Shown piece after piece: positions 26,055 through 34,328 of a DNA stretch of 34,385 nucleotides. The position numbers and the translations under genes were made by a program. Where the stretch lies: the NCBI RefSeq assembly GCF_001938945.1, contig NZ_MKIO01000020.1, positions 161,279 to 195,663 of the forward strand, in the 5' to 3' direction. This stretch comes from Xaviernesmea rhizosphaerae. GTDB taxonomy: Bacteria; Pseudomonadota; Alphaproteobacteria; Rhizobiales; Rhizobiaceae. A model generated the notes under the pieces. That model was not told the DNA's origin. It saw only the letters and a program-made list of their open reading frames with translations, and ran no database searches. Positions within the stretch are counted from its first letter, which is position 1. Every line of letters starts with the position of its first letter.

Positions 26055-27739
26055 GCGGCGTCTCCTGCTGTGCCGTAAACGTCGATGGCGCGGGCCTCGG
26101 TCAGGAGCCCGTTGCGAATGTCATCGGCAATGAGCGCCGGCTCGCGCTGCTTCGGGTCGCCCCAGCCGCCGCCGCCGCCGCTGACGATGCGCACGACATC
26201 GCCGCTTTCGAGATCGAGATGCGCGATCCGACCATGGCGTTCGACCGCTCCGCCGGCGCGGACGATTTCCAGCGCGTTGACCGTTCCCTCACTGCCACCA
26301 TCCATGCCCCAGGGGGCGACCGTCGTGCGGCCGAAGCTGCCATAGGCCGTGGTGTCCTCGCCAAGAATTTCGTATTCGCGAACGACGCCATAGCCGCCAC
26401 GCCGGCGGCCGGCCCCCACGCCCCCCTCGACATTGAAACCGTAGCGGCGCACGCGCAGCGGAAAGCGCGCCTCGATCACCTCGATCGAATAATTATAGGT
26501 GTCGCCATCCGTCAGCGCGATGATCGCGCCGGCGCCATCCTGCGTCGGGGTCGCGCCCCAGCCGCCATGCTGCGGCTCGATATGGATGAAGGGTTCGCCA
26601 TGGGCATCCTTGCCGGCGATGTAGACGACGCAGAGGCTGGAATAGGAGCCGGCGGAAAAGCGCTCCGGCTTCAACGGCGCCAGCGCCTTCCACATGAGTT
26701 CGGAGGCATGGACCGAGCCTTCGTAATACCAGCCGGTCGGCGAGGGCTTTTCGGCGGTGAAGATCGTTCCGGGCGGGCAGATGACGGTCAGCGGCCGGAA
26801 CCAGCCTTCGTTGGAGGGCGCCTGGGGGCCGACAAGCGCCTTGACGATCGTCTTGACCGCCGATTGCAGCGCGCCGCGCGCGCAGTTGATCGGCCCGGCG
26901 ACCGTCGGCGGGCAGCCGGTGAAGTCGGCCACCAGCCGGTCGCCCTCGATGGTGACGGCCACCGTGATGGCGATCGGATCGTCGCTCACCCCGTCGCCGT
27001 CGATGATGTCGCTCGCTTCGTACCGCCCGTCGGGCAGGGCGGCGATGGACGCGCGCGCCTGCTTTTCGCTGGCGTCGAGCAAGTTCGCGAAGGCCGCCAG
27101 AACCGTTTCCGCCCCGTATTTCGCCGCAAGCTCGCCAATCCGCCGGTCTGCGACGCGGACGGTGGCGATCTGCGCATTGAGGTCGCCGAGCGCGATCTCG
27201 GGCATGCGGACGTTTTCGGCGATGATATGGAGGATGTCGTCATCGAAGGCGCCGGCCCTCACGACCCTGACACCCGCAAGCCGCAACCCCTCTTGAAAGA
27301 CGGAGGTCGCATTCGGCGCGAGACTGCCCGGAACGGAGCCGCCGACATCGAGATAGTGGGCCACGTTGATGGCATAGGCGACGATCCGCCCGTCGACAAA
27401 GATCGGCTTGACGATCGCAAAGTCGCACGAATGGGTGCCGCCGGCATAGGGGTCGTTAGACAGCAGAATGTCGCCTTCGACGAGGCGCGGGCCGAAGCGG
27501 TCGATCAGCGCGCGGACCTGGAAACCGAAAGTGCCGGTAAACAGCGTGATGCCGTTCATCTGCGCCACGAGTTCGCCGTCGGTCGTCAGCAGGCCGCAGG
27601 CAAAGTCGAGGATTTCGTAGATCACAGGGCTCATGCTGGTGCGCGCCATGACGAGGCCCATCTCGTCGACGGTCGCCATCAGCTTGCCTTCGATGATCTC
27701 CTGCGTGACGGGATCGACGGTGCGGGTACCGGACAGCAT
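26051..27739 (-). CDS. hyuB: hydantoinase/oxoprolinase-family subunit B
   Basis: A 562-residue HyuB-type protein, the partner of subunit A. Conserved stretches include DPVTQEIIEGKLMATVDEMG, LVARTSMSPVIYEILDFACG (as MARTSMSPVIYEILDF), ILLSNDPYAGGTHSCDFAIV, FTGCPPTVAGPINC and the glycine-rich end RIVSGGGGGWGDP. Start ATG 27739 has GAGGGG about seven bases upstream. It is the first structural gene after the second MalT-type regulator, on the same strand, with a 114-bp gap that carries a perfect 16-bp palindrome. Together HyuA and HyuB would form the ATP-dependent ring-opening amidohydrolase. Confidence 0.9.
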   Translation of the reverse strand: MLSGTRTVDPVTQEIIEGKLMATVDEMGLVMARTSMSPVIYEILDFACGLLTTDGELVAQMNGITLFTGTFGFQVRALIDRFGPRLVEGDILLSNDPYAGGTHSCDFAIVKPIFVDGRIVAYAINVAHYLDVGGSVPGSLAPNATSVFQEGLRLAGVRVVRAGAFDDDILHIIAENVRMPEIALGDLNAQIATVRVADRRIGELAAKYGAETVLAAFANLLDASEKQARASIAALPDGRYEASDIIDGDGVSDDPIAITVAVTIEGDRLVADFTGCPPTVAGPINCARGALQSAVKTIVKALVGPQAPSNEGWFRPLTVICPPGTIFTAEKPSPTGWYYEGSVHASELMWKALAPLKPERFSAGSYSSLCVVYIAGKDAHGEPFIHIEPQHGGWGATPTQDGAGAIIALTDGDTYNYSIEVIEARFPLRVRRYGFNVEGGVGAGRRRGGYGVVREYEILGEDTTAYGSFGRTTVAPWGMDGGSEGTVNALEIVRAGGAVERHGRIAHLDLESGDVVRIVSGGGGGWGDPKQREPALIADDIRNGLLTEARAIDVYGTAGDAA

Positions 27740-27853
27740 GCATTACCCCTCTTTTTTATGGGGTCACTATGCGGAGGGACGGGCAGGGCGGGAAGCTGGC
27801 CAGATGGGTGGGGCGGGAGGACCCATGCCCTACCCGATCGGGTAGGTCTCTCC
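27740..27853. promoter_or_regulatory. hyuBA operon control region with palindromes
   Basis: A perfect 16-bp palindrome CTACCCGATCGGGTAG at 27830-27845 and a second inverted repeat ATGGGT-N11-ACCCAT at 27804-27826 lie between the regulator stop and hyuB. On the minus strand CATAGT near 27770 is a possible -10. The 16-mer has the ACCC-N4-GGGT core seen at 3481-3496 before the other MalT-type regulator. Confidence 0.6.
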
Positions 27854-30541
27854 TCAGGCGAGGATGCCGGACTGGCGCGCCGCGCTGACGGCGGCCGTGC
27901 GGGTGGTGACCTTCAGCTTGGCGAAGATGTTGCGCAGGTGAAACTTCACCGTGTTGTCGCTCAGCGACAGCCGGCGGCCGATCTCCTTGTTGCCGAGCCC
28001 CTCGCTGAGCAGGCGCATGACAGCCTCCTCGCGATCCGTCAGTCCGGATGCCGTTGCGGCCGGCACGGCCGCATCGCCGCTGCTGTCCGGGTTGCCGGCA
28101 AGCACAGCCTCCAGCCGTCTACGGATCAGATCCGGCAGATCGGCATCGCGCGACAGCGCTGCGAGATCCGCCGTGAAGGCCTGGCCCTCCAGCGTCACCA
28201 GCGCGCGGTAATCGGTCAGGGGCTGCGTCAGCAAGAGGTCGGAGAGCCTATCCGCCGCCGCTGCACTGCGCCCCTCCGCAAGCGCGAGGCGGATATCGAC
28301 AAGGTCGAGTTCGATGGCGCGGACGGCATGGGGCTTCTGCCTCTGCTGGGTCACCAGCCGGGTGAAGGCCGCGCGCGATTGCAGGAGATCGCCTGTCTCC
28401 AGGTAGATACGGACCCAGAGCAGCGCCGGGACACCACCCCGCAGGCGGATGGAAAGATCGTTCGCCGGCCCATCGCTCGCAAGCCGCGCTCCCAGCCCGT
28501 TGGCTTCCGCAAAACGCACCGCCTCTTCGATGTCACCGGTGACGACCAGCAGGCCCGCCCGTTCGGAATCGATCAGCCGCGTCAGGCGATCAAAGCCGCG
28601 GCGGCGCGCGACCGCGCGGGCACGGTCCATGGCCTCGTGGGCGGCGATGATCTCGCCCTTCAGCCGCAGCATGCGCTGCTGGGCGCAGAAGCCGGCCGCC
28701 AGGAGATCGTGCCAGGCGTCGTGGCGTTCCACATGGGGCAGGGCCCAGCTCAGCAGTGCCTCGGCGGCCGGAATATTCCCGCGTGCGGTCAAGACCTCGG
28801 CCTTGAGGACGTTTGCCATGGCGTCGAGATCGCTTCCCCGGCCCATGAGGCGCACGGCCTCGTCCGCGAGGCTGTCGTAACACTCTTCGGCCAAGGCTGC
28901 ATCGCCGTTGAAAAACGCAGCCTGCCCGACATGGAGGTAAAGGTGGATTGCCCCGAATTCCGCCCCGCCGTCGCGAAAGGTCTGCATGGCGAGCCGCCCG
29001 TAATGCTGGGCACGCTCGAGGTCGGAGCGGATCAGGAAATTGTAGGAGAGCATGTTCAGGGAAAGGCCGCGATGCACGAGCGTCAGCCCGCCCTCGCGCA
29101 GAAGGTCGGCTTCCAACGCGCCGAGTTCGGCCGCGGTCACCCACCGATCCGCGTAGAGCGCCAGAAGGACGCCGATAACGCGCAGCGCCTGGGCCACCCC
29201 TTCCTTGGAACTGTCCGGGGTCTTGCGCGCCAGTGCCATATAGTGATCGGCCGCGTCCAGCTGGCCGGTCTTGGCGCTGACGACGGCAAGGCCGAGCGTG
29301 GTCAGCGGATAGCGCGGCAGATCGACCTCGTCGGCCAGATCCGCCAGCCGGCGAAACAGGCCCGGCCCGCCGCGCTTCGTCATGTAGACCCGCTGCCAGC
29401 CGCCGCCGGCCTCGATAATGTCGGCGGCCAGTGCGGCGGATCCGGCAAGGAAGGCATGGTCCACGGCGGACAGCAGGTCGCCCTCCTTCTCGAACCAGCG
29501 CGCGGCCCGGACCAGCCGCTCGCGCGAGGGGCTGCCGGTCTCTTCCGCCGCTTCGCGCAGATAGGCATTGAACACGGGATGGCAGCGCATCCAGCGTCCG
29601 TCGCGGTCCAGCACAGCCAAGGGCAGCGCTGAATCCCGCAGCATCCCGAAGGCCGCCGTCGTGTCCCAGTCGCACACGGCCGCGACGAGGTCCCGGCTGA
29701 TGGCCGGCAGGCAGGCCGTTTCCATCAACAGGCGCCGGAGGGCTTCGGGCAGGCCGGAAAAGGTCTGTTCGGCGAGATAGCGTCCCATATCCTCGTTATG
29801 GCCGTTGAAGGCTTCGAGAATGGACTTGCCGTCGGTACCATCGTCCTCGACCAGAAGCCGCACCATCTGCAGCGCAACGGCCCAGCCTTCGGCGCGGCGG
29901 TTGAGTTCGATCAGGTCCTCGCCTCTCAACCGCGTTTGGCTGCCCGCAAACAGCGCCTGCGCTTCCGCATCGGAAAAGGCGAGTTCGGCGACGCCGATCT
30001 GCCGGAATTCATCGGCAAGTCTCAGGGCCGAACGTGGCAAATGCGGCGCGCTTCGCGAGACGATGACGAATTTGATGTGCGAAAGCTCGGGCCGGGCCAG
30101 AAGCCGCGCAAGCACACTTTCGTTCGCGTCTGTCTGCGCGAGGTGGTAGTCGTCGATGAACAGGGCGACAGGGCCAGGCAGGCGCTCCAGCCGGGTCACG
30201 AGAACGGCCAGCATCGTGGCGACCGACAGGGAGCCACGATCGGACTCGCTCGCTCCGTCCGCCACCACGGCATCCAGCATTTCGATCAGCGCCAGCAAAA
30301 ATCCGGTCTGGTCGTTGTCATCGGGATCGAGCGAGACCCACAGCACCGTCATGCCGGAATGGACGAGATGCGCATGCCACTGCGCCGCAAGCGAGGTCTT
30401 GCCGTAGCCAGCCGGGGCAACGATCAGATTGAGACGTCGCAGCCGCGTCTGCGTCAGGCTTTCCAGCAGTGCACGCCGCGCGATCTTTCCCTCGTCGAGC
30501 GGCGGCCTGAACCGGATATGCTTGCGGTGCGACGTCTGCAT
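27854..30541 (-). CDS. MalT-type large ATP-binding LuxR-family transcriptional regulator (module 5)
   Basis: An 895-residue LAL/MalT-class regulator. Walker A APAGYGKTS is at 42-50, Walker B VALFIDDYH at 125-133, followed by a Sensor-like VSRSAPHLPRSALRLADEFR stretch, a long helical repeat region and a C-terminal LuxR domain at about 834-895 with LTDREEAVMRLLSEGLGNKE and NTVKFHLRNIFAKLKV. It resembles the regulator at 836-3442 in domain order and size but is not a recent copy. Start ATG 30541 lacks an obvious Shine-Dalgarno sequence. It reads in the same direction as the hydantoinase operon 114 bp downstream and probably activates it through the intervening palindromes, responding to the transported compound. 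Confidence 0.9.
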   Translation of the reverse strand: MQTSHRKHIRFRPPLDEGKIARRALLESLTQTRLRRLNLIVAPAGYGKTSLAAQWHAHLVHSGMTVLWVSLDPDDNDQTGFLLALIEMLDAVVADGASESDRGSLSVATMLAVLVTRLERLPGPVALFIDDYHLAQTDANESVLARLLARPELSHIKFVIVSRSAPHLPRSALRLADEFRQIGVAELAFSDAEAQALFAGSQTRLRGEDLIELNRRAEGWAVALQMVRLLVEDDGTDGKSILEAFNGHNEDMGRYLAEQTFSGLPEALRRLLMETACLPAISRDLVAAVCDWDTTAAFGMLRDSALPLAVLDRDGRWMRCHPVFNAYLREAAEETGSPSRERLVRAARWFEKEGDLLSAVDHAFLAGSAALAADIIEAGGGWQRVYMTKRGGPGLFRRLADLADEVDLPRYPLTTLGLAVVSAKTGQLDAADHYMALARKTPDSSKEGVAQALRVIGVLLALYADRWVTAAELGALEADLLREGGLTLVHRGLSLNMLSYNFLIRSDLERAQHYGRLAMQTFRDGGAEFGAIHLYLHVGQAAFFNGDAALAEECYDSLADEAVRLMGRGSDLDAMANVLKAEVLTARGNIPAAEALLSWALPHVERHDAWHDLLAAGFCAQQRMLRLKGEIIAAHEAMDRARAVARRRGFDRLTRLIDSERAGLLVVTGDIEEAVRFAEANGLGARLASDGPANDLSIRLRGGVPALLWVRIYLETGDLLQSRAAFTRLVTQQRQKPHAVRAIELDLVDIRLALAEGRSAAAADRLSDLLLTQPLTDYRALVTLEGQAFTADLAALSRDADLPDLIRRRLEAVLAGNPDSSGDAAVPAATASGLTDREEAVMRLLSEGLGNKEIGRRLSLSDNTVKFHLRNIFAKLKVTTRTAAVSAARQSGILA

Positions 30542-30784
30542 GTGGTTGTCTTAACGCATTTGCACGAATGGTCCAGCCAACAGGCACGATCGCGACTTTA
30601 ATGGCTGCGGACGCAGACGCGATTGGCCGACTGGTCATCCGATGCTCTAATCGCCGCCGGATGAAAATTCAGTGGCAGGTCAATTTGATGATCCCAGAAA
30701 TCGAGTGGCCTCTCGCATGTAACGGTGGAGGTGACGGCGGCGTGAGGTGTCAGCCGCGTCATACCAAGTATCGCAAGAGAACAA
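30542..30784. other. intergenic region upstream of the second LuxR-type regulator
   Basis: About 240 nt between the regulator start and the gcd terminator. A small minus-strand open frame (ATG at 30762 to about 30598, about 54 codons) exists but has no ribosome binding site. I see no convincing gene; it presumably carries the regulator promoter. Confidence 0.4.
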
Positions 30785-30818
30785 AAAAGGCCCGTGCGGA
30801 ACGCCGCACGGGCCTTTT
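30785..30818. terminator. strong bidirectional intrinsic terminator
   Basis: A perfect 11-bp stem GGCCCGTGCGG / CCGCACGGGCC (30789-30799 and 30804-30814) with loop AACG, flanked by A-run on the left and T-run on the right, so a U-tract is made in either direction. It lies 24 nt past the gcd stop on the minus strand and terminates gcd. Confidence 0.93.
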
Positions 30819-30841
30819 CCTTCACGCAAACCTCCCGCGTC

Positions 30842-33172
30842 TCAGCCTTTCGGCAGGCGGTAGGCGATGATGTAATCGCCCGGCTTGGTGCCGACCGAGC
30901 CGTGGCCGCCGGCGACCATCACCACATATTGGGTACCGTCGTCGGTGGCGTAGGTCATGGGGGTGGACTGGCCGCCGGCGGGCAGGCGGGCCTGCCAGAG
31001 CTCTCTGCCCGTCGTCAGGTCATAGGCACGCAGGTAGTTGTCGACGGCCGCACCGAGGAAGGCGACGCCGCCCTTGGTGATCATCGGGCCGCCGATGCCG
31101 GGCACGCCGACCTTGAAGGGCAGCGGCAGCGGCGTCATGTCGTAGACCGTGCCGTTGCGGTGCTTGTAGGCGATCTCGCCGGTCTTCAGGTCCACGCCGG
31201 CGACATAGCCCCATGGCGGCGCCTGGCAGGGAATGCCGAGCGGCGAGAGGAACGGGCCCATATAGACGCCATAGGGCGCGCCCTCATTGCGGTTCAGCCC
31301 CTGTTCCGAGCCCTTCTCGCCCTGGCCCTTCGGCGGGATCTGGTCGCGCGGGACCAGGCGCGAGGTGAAGGCCAGATAGGTCGGCATGCCGAACATCACC
31401 TGCCGTTCCGGATCGACGGCGACGGAACCCCAGTTGAACGTGCCAAAATTGCCGGGATAGACGATCGTGCCCTGCAGCGACGGCGGCGTGTAGCGGCCTT
31501 CATAGCGCAGCCGGTGGAACTGGATGCGGCAGGCGAGCTGGTCGAACATGGTGATGCCCCACATGCTCTTGTCCTGCAGCGGCGGCGGGTTGAAGGTCAG
31601 GCCGGAGAGCGGCTGCGTCGGCGAGGAATGATCCTCGGGAATCGTGCCGCCGGGGCCGGGCACTTCCTTCACCGGGATGATCGGCTCGCCGGTGGCGCGG
31701 TCGAGCACATAGATATCGCCCTGCTTGGTCGGCCCCACCAGCGCCTTGCGGCCATTGATGTCGAGCAGCACCGGCTGGGCGGGAACGTCCATGTCCCAGA
31801 GATCGTGATGCACCGTCTGGCGCACCCAGCGCACCTGACCCGTGCCGATATCCAGCGCCACGATCGAGGAGGAGAAGCGCTCGACGGCCTCGCTCCGGTT
31901 CATGCCGAGCTGGTCCGGCACCTGGTTGCCGAGCGGGATATAGACGAGGTTCAGCCCCTCGTCATAAGAGAAGACCGACCAGCTGTTGGGCGAGTTGGTC
32001 GTATACGTCTGTCCCTCCGGCAGGGGCGTGGTGACATCAGGATTGCCCGAATCCCAGTTCCACACCAGCGCGCCGGTGTTGACATCGAAGGCGCGGATGA
32101 CGCCGGACTGTTCCCGGGTCGAGTAATTGTCATTGACCGCCCCGCCGATGATGATCTTGCCATCGGCGATCACGGGCGGCGAGGTGGAATAATAATAGCC
32201 GGCCGGCTGGTAGCGCATGCCCTGTTCGAGATGCAGCGTGCCCTGATCGGCAAAACCGGTGCAGACCTGACCGTTCTGCGCATCGAGCGCGATCAGCCGG
32301 GCATCTGACGTGGGCAGATAGACGCGGGTGGCGCAGGCGCTGCCGGGTGCGGCGGCCGGATCGGCATAATAGGTGACGCCACGGCAGGTCTGGTGCTGCC
32401 GGTCCGGGTTCATGCCGGGATTGCTGTCATATTTCCAGCGCTCCTCGCCCGTCGTTGCATCGATGGCGATCGCCCAGTTATGCGGCGTGCAGACATAGAG
32501 CATGTTGCCGATCTTCAGCGGCGTCACCTGATAGGTGGTCTCGCCGACATCGTCCGGCCGCTTCACGTCGCCGGTCTGGTACTGCCAGGCGATTTCGAGC
32601 TTGGAGACATTGTCCTTGTTGATCTGGCTGAGCGGCGAATAGCGCTGGCCATAGGGCGTGCGGCCATATTGATGCCACTCATTGTCGGCCACCTGCCCGC
32701 CATAATCGGCGGAAGCGCCGGCTTGAGCCTCCGGCAGGCTGCCGGTCTTGTCCAGCGGATCCTGCGTCATGGAATAGCCGGCGACCACCAGCGCCAGCAG
32801 CACCGCGCCGCCGAGCGTGCCGGCGCCAGCGCGATAGACATGGCCTGTGGGGCTGGTGAAGCCGAGCGCGCCGCGCACCGCCGGCAGCAAGAGCCAGAGG
32901 CCGAGCAGGATGATGATTCCGCCGCGCGGGCCCAGCTGCCACCAGTCGAACCCGACCTCCCACACCGCCCAGGCCAGCGTGCCGACCACGACCAGCGCAT
33001 AGGCCGTCAGCGCGCTGGGCCGGCGGGTGAAGAGCAGGAAGGCCGTCAGCAGGAAGCCGAGGCCGGCAAAGATATAATACCAGCTGCCGCCAAGCACGGC
33101 GAGCCAGACACCCGCCCCGCCGAGGCCGAGGCCGATCAGCGCGAAAACGAGGGCTGTGATGGGAAGGATCAT
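30842..33172 (-). CDS. gcd: membrane-bound PQQ-dependent glucose dehydrogenase
   Basis: A 776-residue quinoprotein that oxidises glucose (and other aldoses) to the lactone in the periplasm and passes electrons to ubiquinone. The N-terminal ~145 residues form about five membrane helices, from MILPITALVFALIGLGLG onward. The rest is the PQQ beta-propeller: WHQYGRTPYGQRYSPLSQIN, RWKYDSNPG, TCRGVTYY, VRWVRQTVHHDLWDMDVPAQ, WGSVAVDPERQVMFGMP and the terminal PMTYATDDGTQYVVMVAGGH. Size matches Gcd (about 800). Start ATG 33172 is preceded by AGGAG seven bases away; the longer frame to 33343 has a basic, Pro-rich head unlike the family. It stands alone, followed by a strong terminator. No PQQ synthesis genes are in the window, so the cofactor must come from elsewhere. 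In rhizobia and pseudomonads this enzyme underlies gluconic-acid phosphate solubilisation. Confidence 0.95.
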   Translation of the reverse strand: MILPITALVFALIGLGLGGAGVWLAVLGGSWYYIFAGLGFLLTAFLLFTRRPSALTAYALVVVGTLAWAVWEVGFDWWQLGPRGGIIILLGLWLLLPAVRGALGFTSPTGHVYRAGAGTLGGAVLLALVVAGYSMTQDPLDKTGSLPEAQAGASADYGGQVADNEWHQYGRTPYGQRYSPLSQINKDNVSKLEIAWQYQTGDVKRPDDVGETTYQVTPLKIGNMLYVCTPHNWAIAIDATTGEERWKYDSNPGMNPDRQHQTCRGVTYYADPAAAPGSACATRVYLPTSDARLIALDAQNGQVCTGFADQGTLHLEQGMRYQPAGYYYSTSPPVIADGKIIIGGAVNDNYSTREQSGVIRAFDVNTGALVWNWDSGNPDVTTPLPEGQTYTTNSPNSWSVFSYDEGLNLVYIPLGNQVPDQLGMNRSEAVERFSSSIVALDIGTGQVRWVRQTVHHDLWDMDVPAQPVLLDINGRKALVGPTKQGDIYVLDRATGEPIIPVKEVPGPGGTIPEDHSSPTQPLSGLTFNPPPLQDKSMWGITMFDQLACRIQFHRLRYEGRYTPPSLQGTIVYPGNFGTFNWGSVAVDPERQVMFGMPTYLAFTSRLVPRDQIPPKGQGEKGSEQGLNRNEGAPYGVYMGPFLSPLGIPCQAPPWGYVAGVDLKTGEIAYKHRNGTVYDMTPLPLPFKVGVPGIGGPMITKGGVAFLGAAVDNYLRAYDLTTGRELWQARLPAGGQSTPMTYATDDGTQYVVMVAGGHGSVGTKPGDYIIAYRLPKG

Positions 33173-33351
33173 GGAGCAACTCCTGCCGCAACGGGTTTCG
33201 CGGCGATGATGGTTCGGCGGCGCCCCCGGCGAAAGGAGGCCCGGCGGCGCTGTCGGCTCGAAAAACGTCTCGGCCGCGCGCCGGCAACCCCGGGGAAGGA
33301 TCACACGACCGCAGCCTTTCAGCAACAGAACCGACGCGGGCAAAGCCGCCG

Positions 33352-33415
33352 CATCGGCCCGATGGGATGCACGCGGGACCTGTCAACGGAGGGGATAGGC
33401 CCGGCCGCTGACAGG
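33352..33415 (-). promoter_or_regulatory. candidate gcd promoter region with palindromes
   Basis: On the minus strand TTGACA (33386-33381) is a consensus -35, but the position of the -10 is occupied by a perfect palindrome CATCGG-C-CCGATG (33352-33364) rather than an AT-rich hexamer. The -35 is also inside one arm of a 7-bp inverted repeat CCTGTCA/TGACAGG (33379-33385 and 33409-33415). This looks like a regulated promoter, but support is limited. Confidence 0.35.
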
Positions 33416-33425
33416 ACTGCGTTGA

Positions 33426-33479
33426 GGGGTCCAACTAGTGGAGGCGGGGGAAAGTTCAATGTGGGGGGGAGGCGGGGGG
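33426..33479 (+). other. G-run cluster (G-quadruplex candidate) upstream of gcd
   Basis: Four G-runs on the plus strand at 33426-33429 (4 G), 33446-33450 (5 G), 33463-33469 (7 G) and 33474-33479 (6 G). The last three are close enough for quadruplex formation, and the 7-G run can supply two tracts. The surrounding 33420-33560 is strongly G-over-C biased on this strand. Confidence 0.5.
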
Positions 33480-33992
33480 AAGCCGATGCGGGATTGGTCG
33501 CGTTAGGGTGCGGTTTGCGGCTGGGATGCGTTGTGAGGGGGCAGGGATTTGCGGTCCGTTAGATCGCTTTTGGGCAACGCGAGGTTAAGGTGCTGCAAGA
33601 TGAGACGACCGCCAAATATAGGATGATGTTGGCCGGGTTAGGCGCAAACCGGTCATTCCCAATTGAAACCCTGAGGGGGGCTTTGCACCTCCACATTGCT
33701 CGTTCGCGCAGCGTTGGTGGATACCGATAGCAGCCCATTTGCGTAGGTCAGTTCTAGGACCGTAATTTAGCCCCTCCTTGTCGTTAGAGGCCCGTGGGCA
33801 GTGAACAATTGACGCAAGGTTGTCGGGCCCCTGGAAGTGAGAGCGCTGACCAGAGCCTCCAAGTGCGAACTGGCAACTTCAGATTGTTATAGGACCAACA
33901 TCAATCATGCGTTTCAAGTTAAGAATTGAATTTTTCGGATGTCAAATTCAACGATTTGAGGTATGAGACCTGTCTGAGCGATAGGACTGCTA
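33480..33992. other. intergenic region with composition change
   Basis: No gene is recognised. Up to about 33880 the DNA is GC-rich but without a plausible coding frame; from about 33880 it turns distinctly AT-richer, continuing into the HipA-like fragment. A 19-codon frame from ATG 33907 to 33966 exists but overlaps the inverted repeat and matches nothing I know. Confidence 0.45.
33926..33951. promoter_or_regulatory. inverted repeat upstream of the HipA-like gene
   Basis: Perfect 8-bp arms TTGAATTT (33926-33933) and AAATTCAA (33944-33951) with a 10-nt spacer end 41 nt before the start codon at 33993. The geometry, about one helical turn plus between arms, suits a dimeric repressor site. Confidence 0.5.
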
Positions 33993-34328
33993 ATGCCCCT
34001 ATTTCCGGTCTATGACGTGCAAAATGAAATCGATGTCATTGAATATCTTGGCACCAAAGAGAAGTTCTGGTTGAATTTTGACGGAAAACTTCAACTTCTG
34101 AAATTTGGTCGCGAAGGGACCGGCGAAAACTGGGCTGAAAAGGTCGCCTGTGAGATCTGTGCCCTTTTGAATTTGCCTCACGCTCACTATGAGTTCGCAA
34201 CATATCAAGGCAAATTGGGCGTTCTGTCACCTAAAATGAACCCTGATGGTAGCCGCCTGATCTTAGGGAACGAACTTATCGATTCCGTCGAGAGAAAGCC
34301 TGACGGGACTAGGCTCAGGACCTATTAA
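33993..34328 (+). pseudogene. HipA-like kinase, N-terminal fragment (truncated)
   Basis: A 111-codon frame starting at ATG 33993 with AGGA six bases upstream. The sequence YLGTKEKFWLNFD, LLKFGREGTGENWAEKVACE, ICALLNLPHAHYEFA and ILGNELID matches, from memory, the N-terminal ATP-binding region of HipA-like or PI-kinase-like proteins of about 300 residues. Here only the first third remains; the frame then stops at TAA (34326-34328) where IS-like sequence appears to start. The kinase catalytic loop is absent, so the product should be inactive. Base composition is lower in GC than the rest of the window, which suggests recent acquisition. Family assignment is moderate; an intact small protein cannot be excluded. 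Confidence 0.55.

Noticed and set aside
26219..29632. 1137-codon plus-strand frame across hyuB and the second LuxR-type gene
   Set aside because: Very long but spans two real genes on the other strand in a single antisense frame; it has no domain signature and no start signals.
30598..30762. About 54-codon minus-strand frame between gcd and the second LuxR-type gene
   Set aside because: No ribosome binding site and no recognisable family. It could be a small gene, but nothing in the window supports it.
30794..32308. 504-codon plus-strand frame opposite gcd
   Set aside because: Shadow of gcd in GC-rich sequence; its start lies inside the terminator stem.
33379..33415. Pho box upstream of gcd
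   Set aside because: The CTGTCA halves are inverted and 24 nt apart instead of direct repeats at 11 bp spacing, so it does not meet the Pho-box definition.
33907..33966. 19-codon frame before the HipA-like fragment
   Set aside because: Overlaps the inverted repeat, lacks a clear ribosome binding site and is too short to judge; considered as a possible HipB-like antitoxin but has no HTH.
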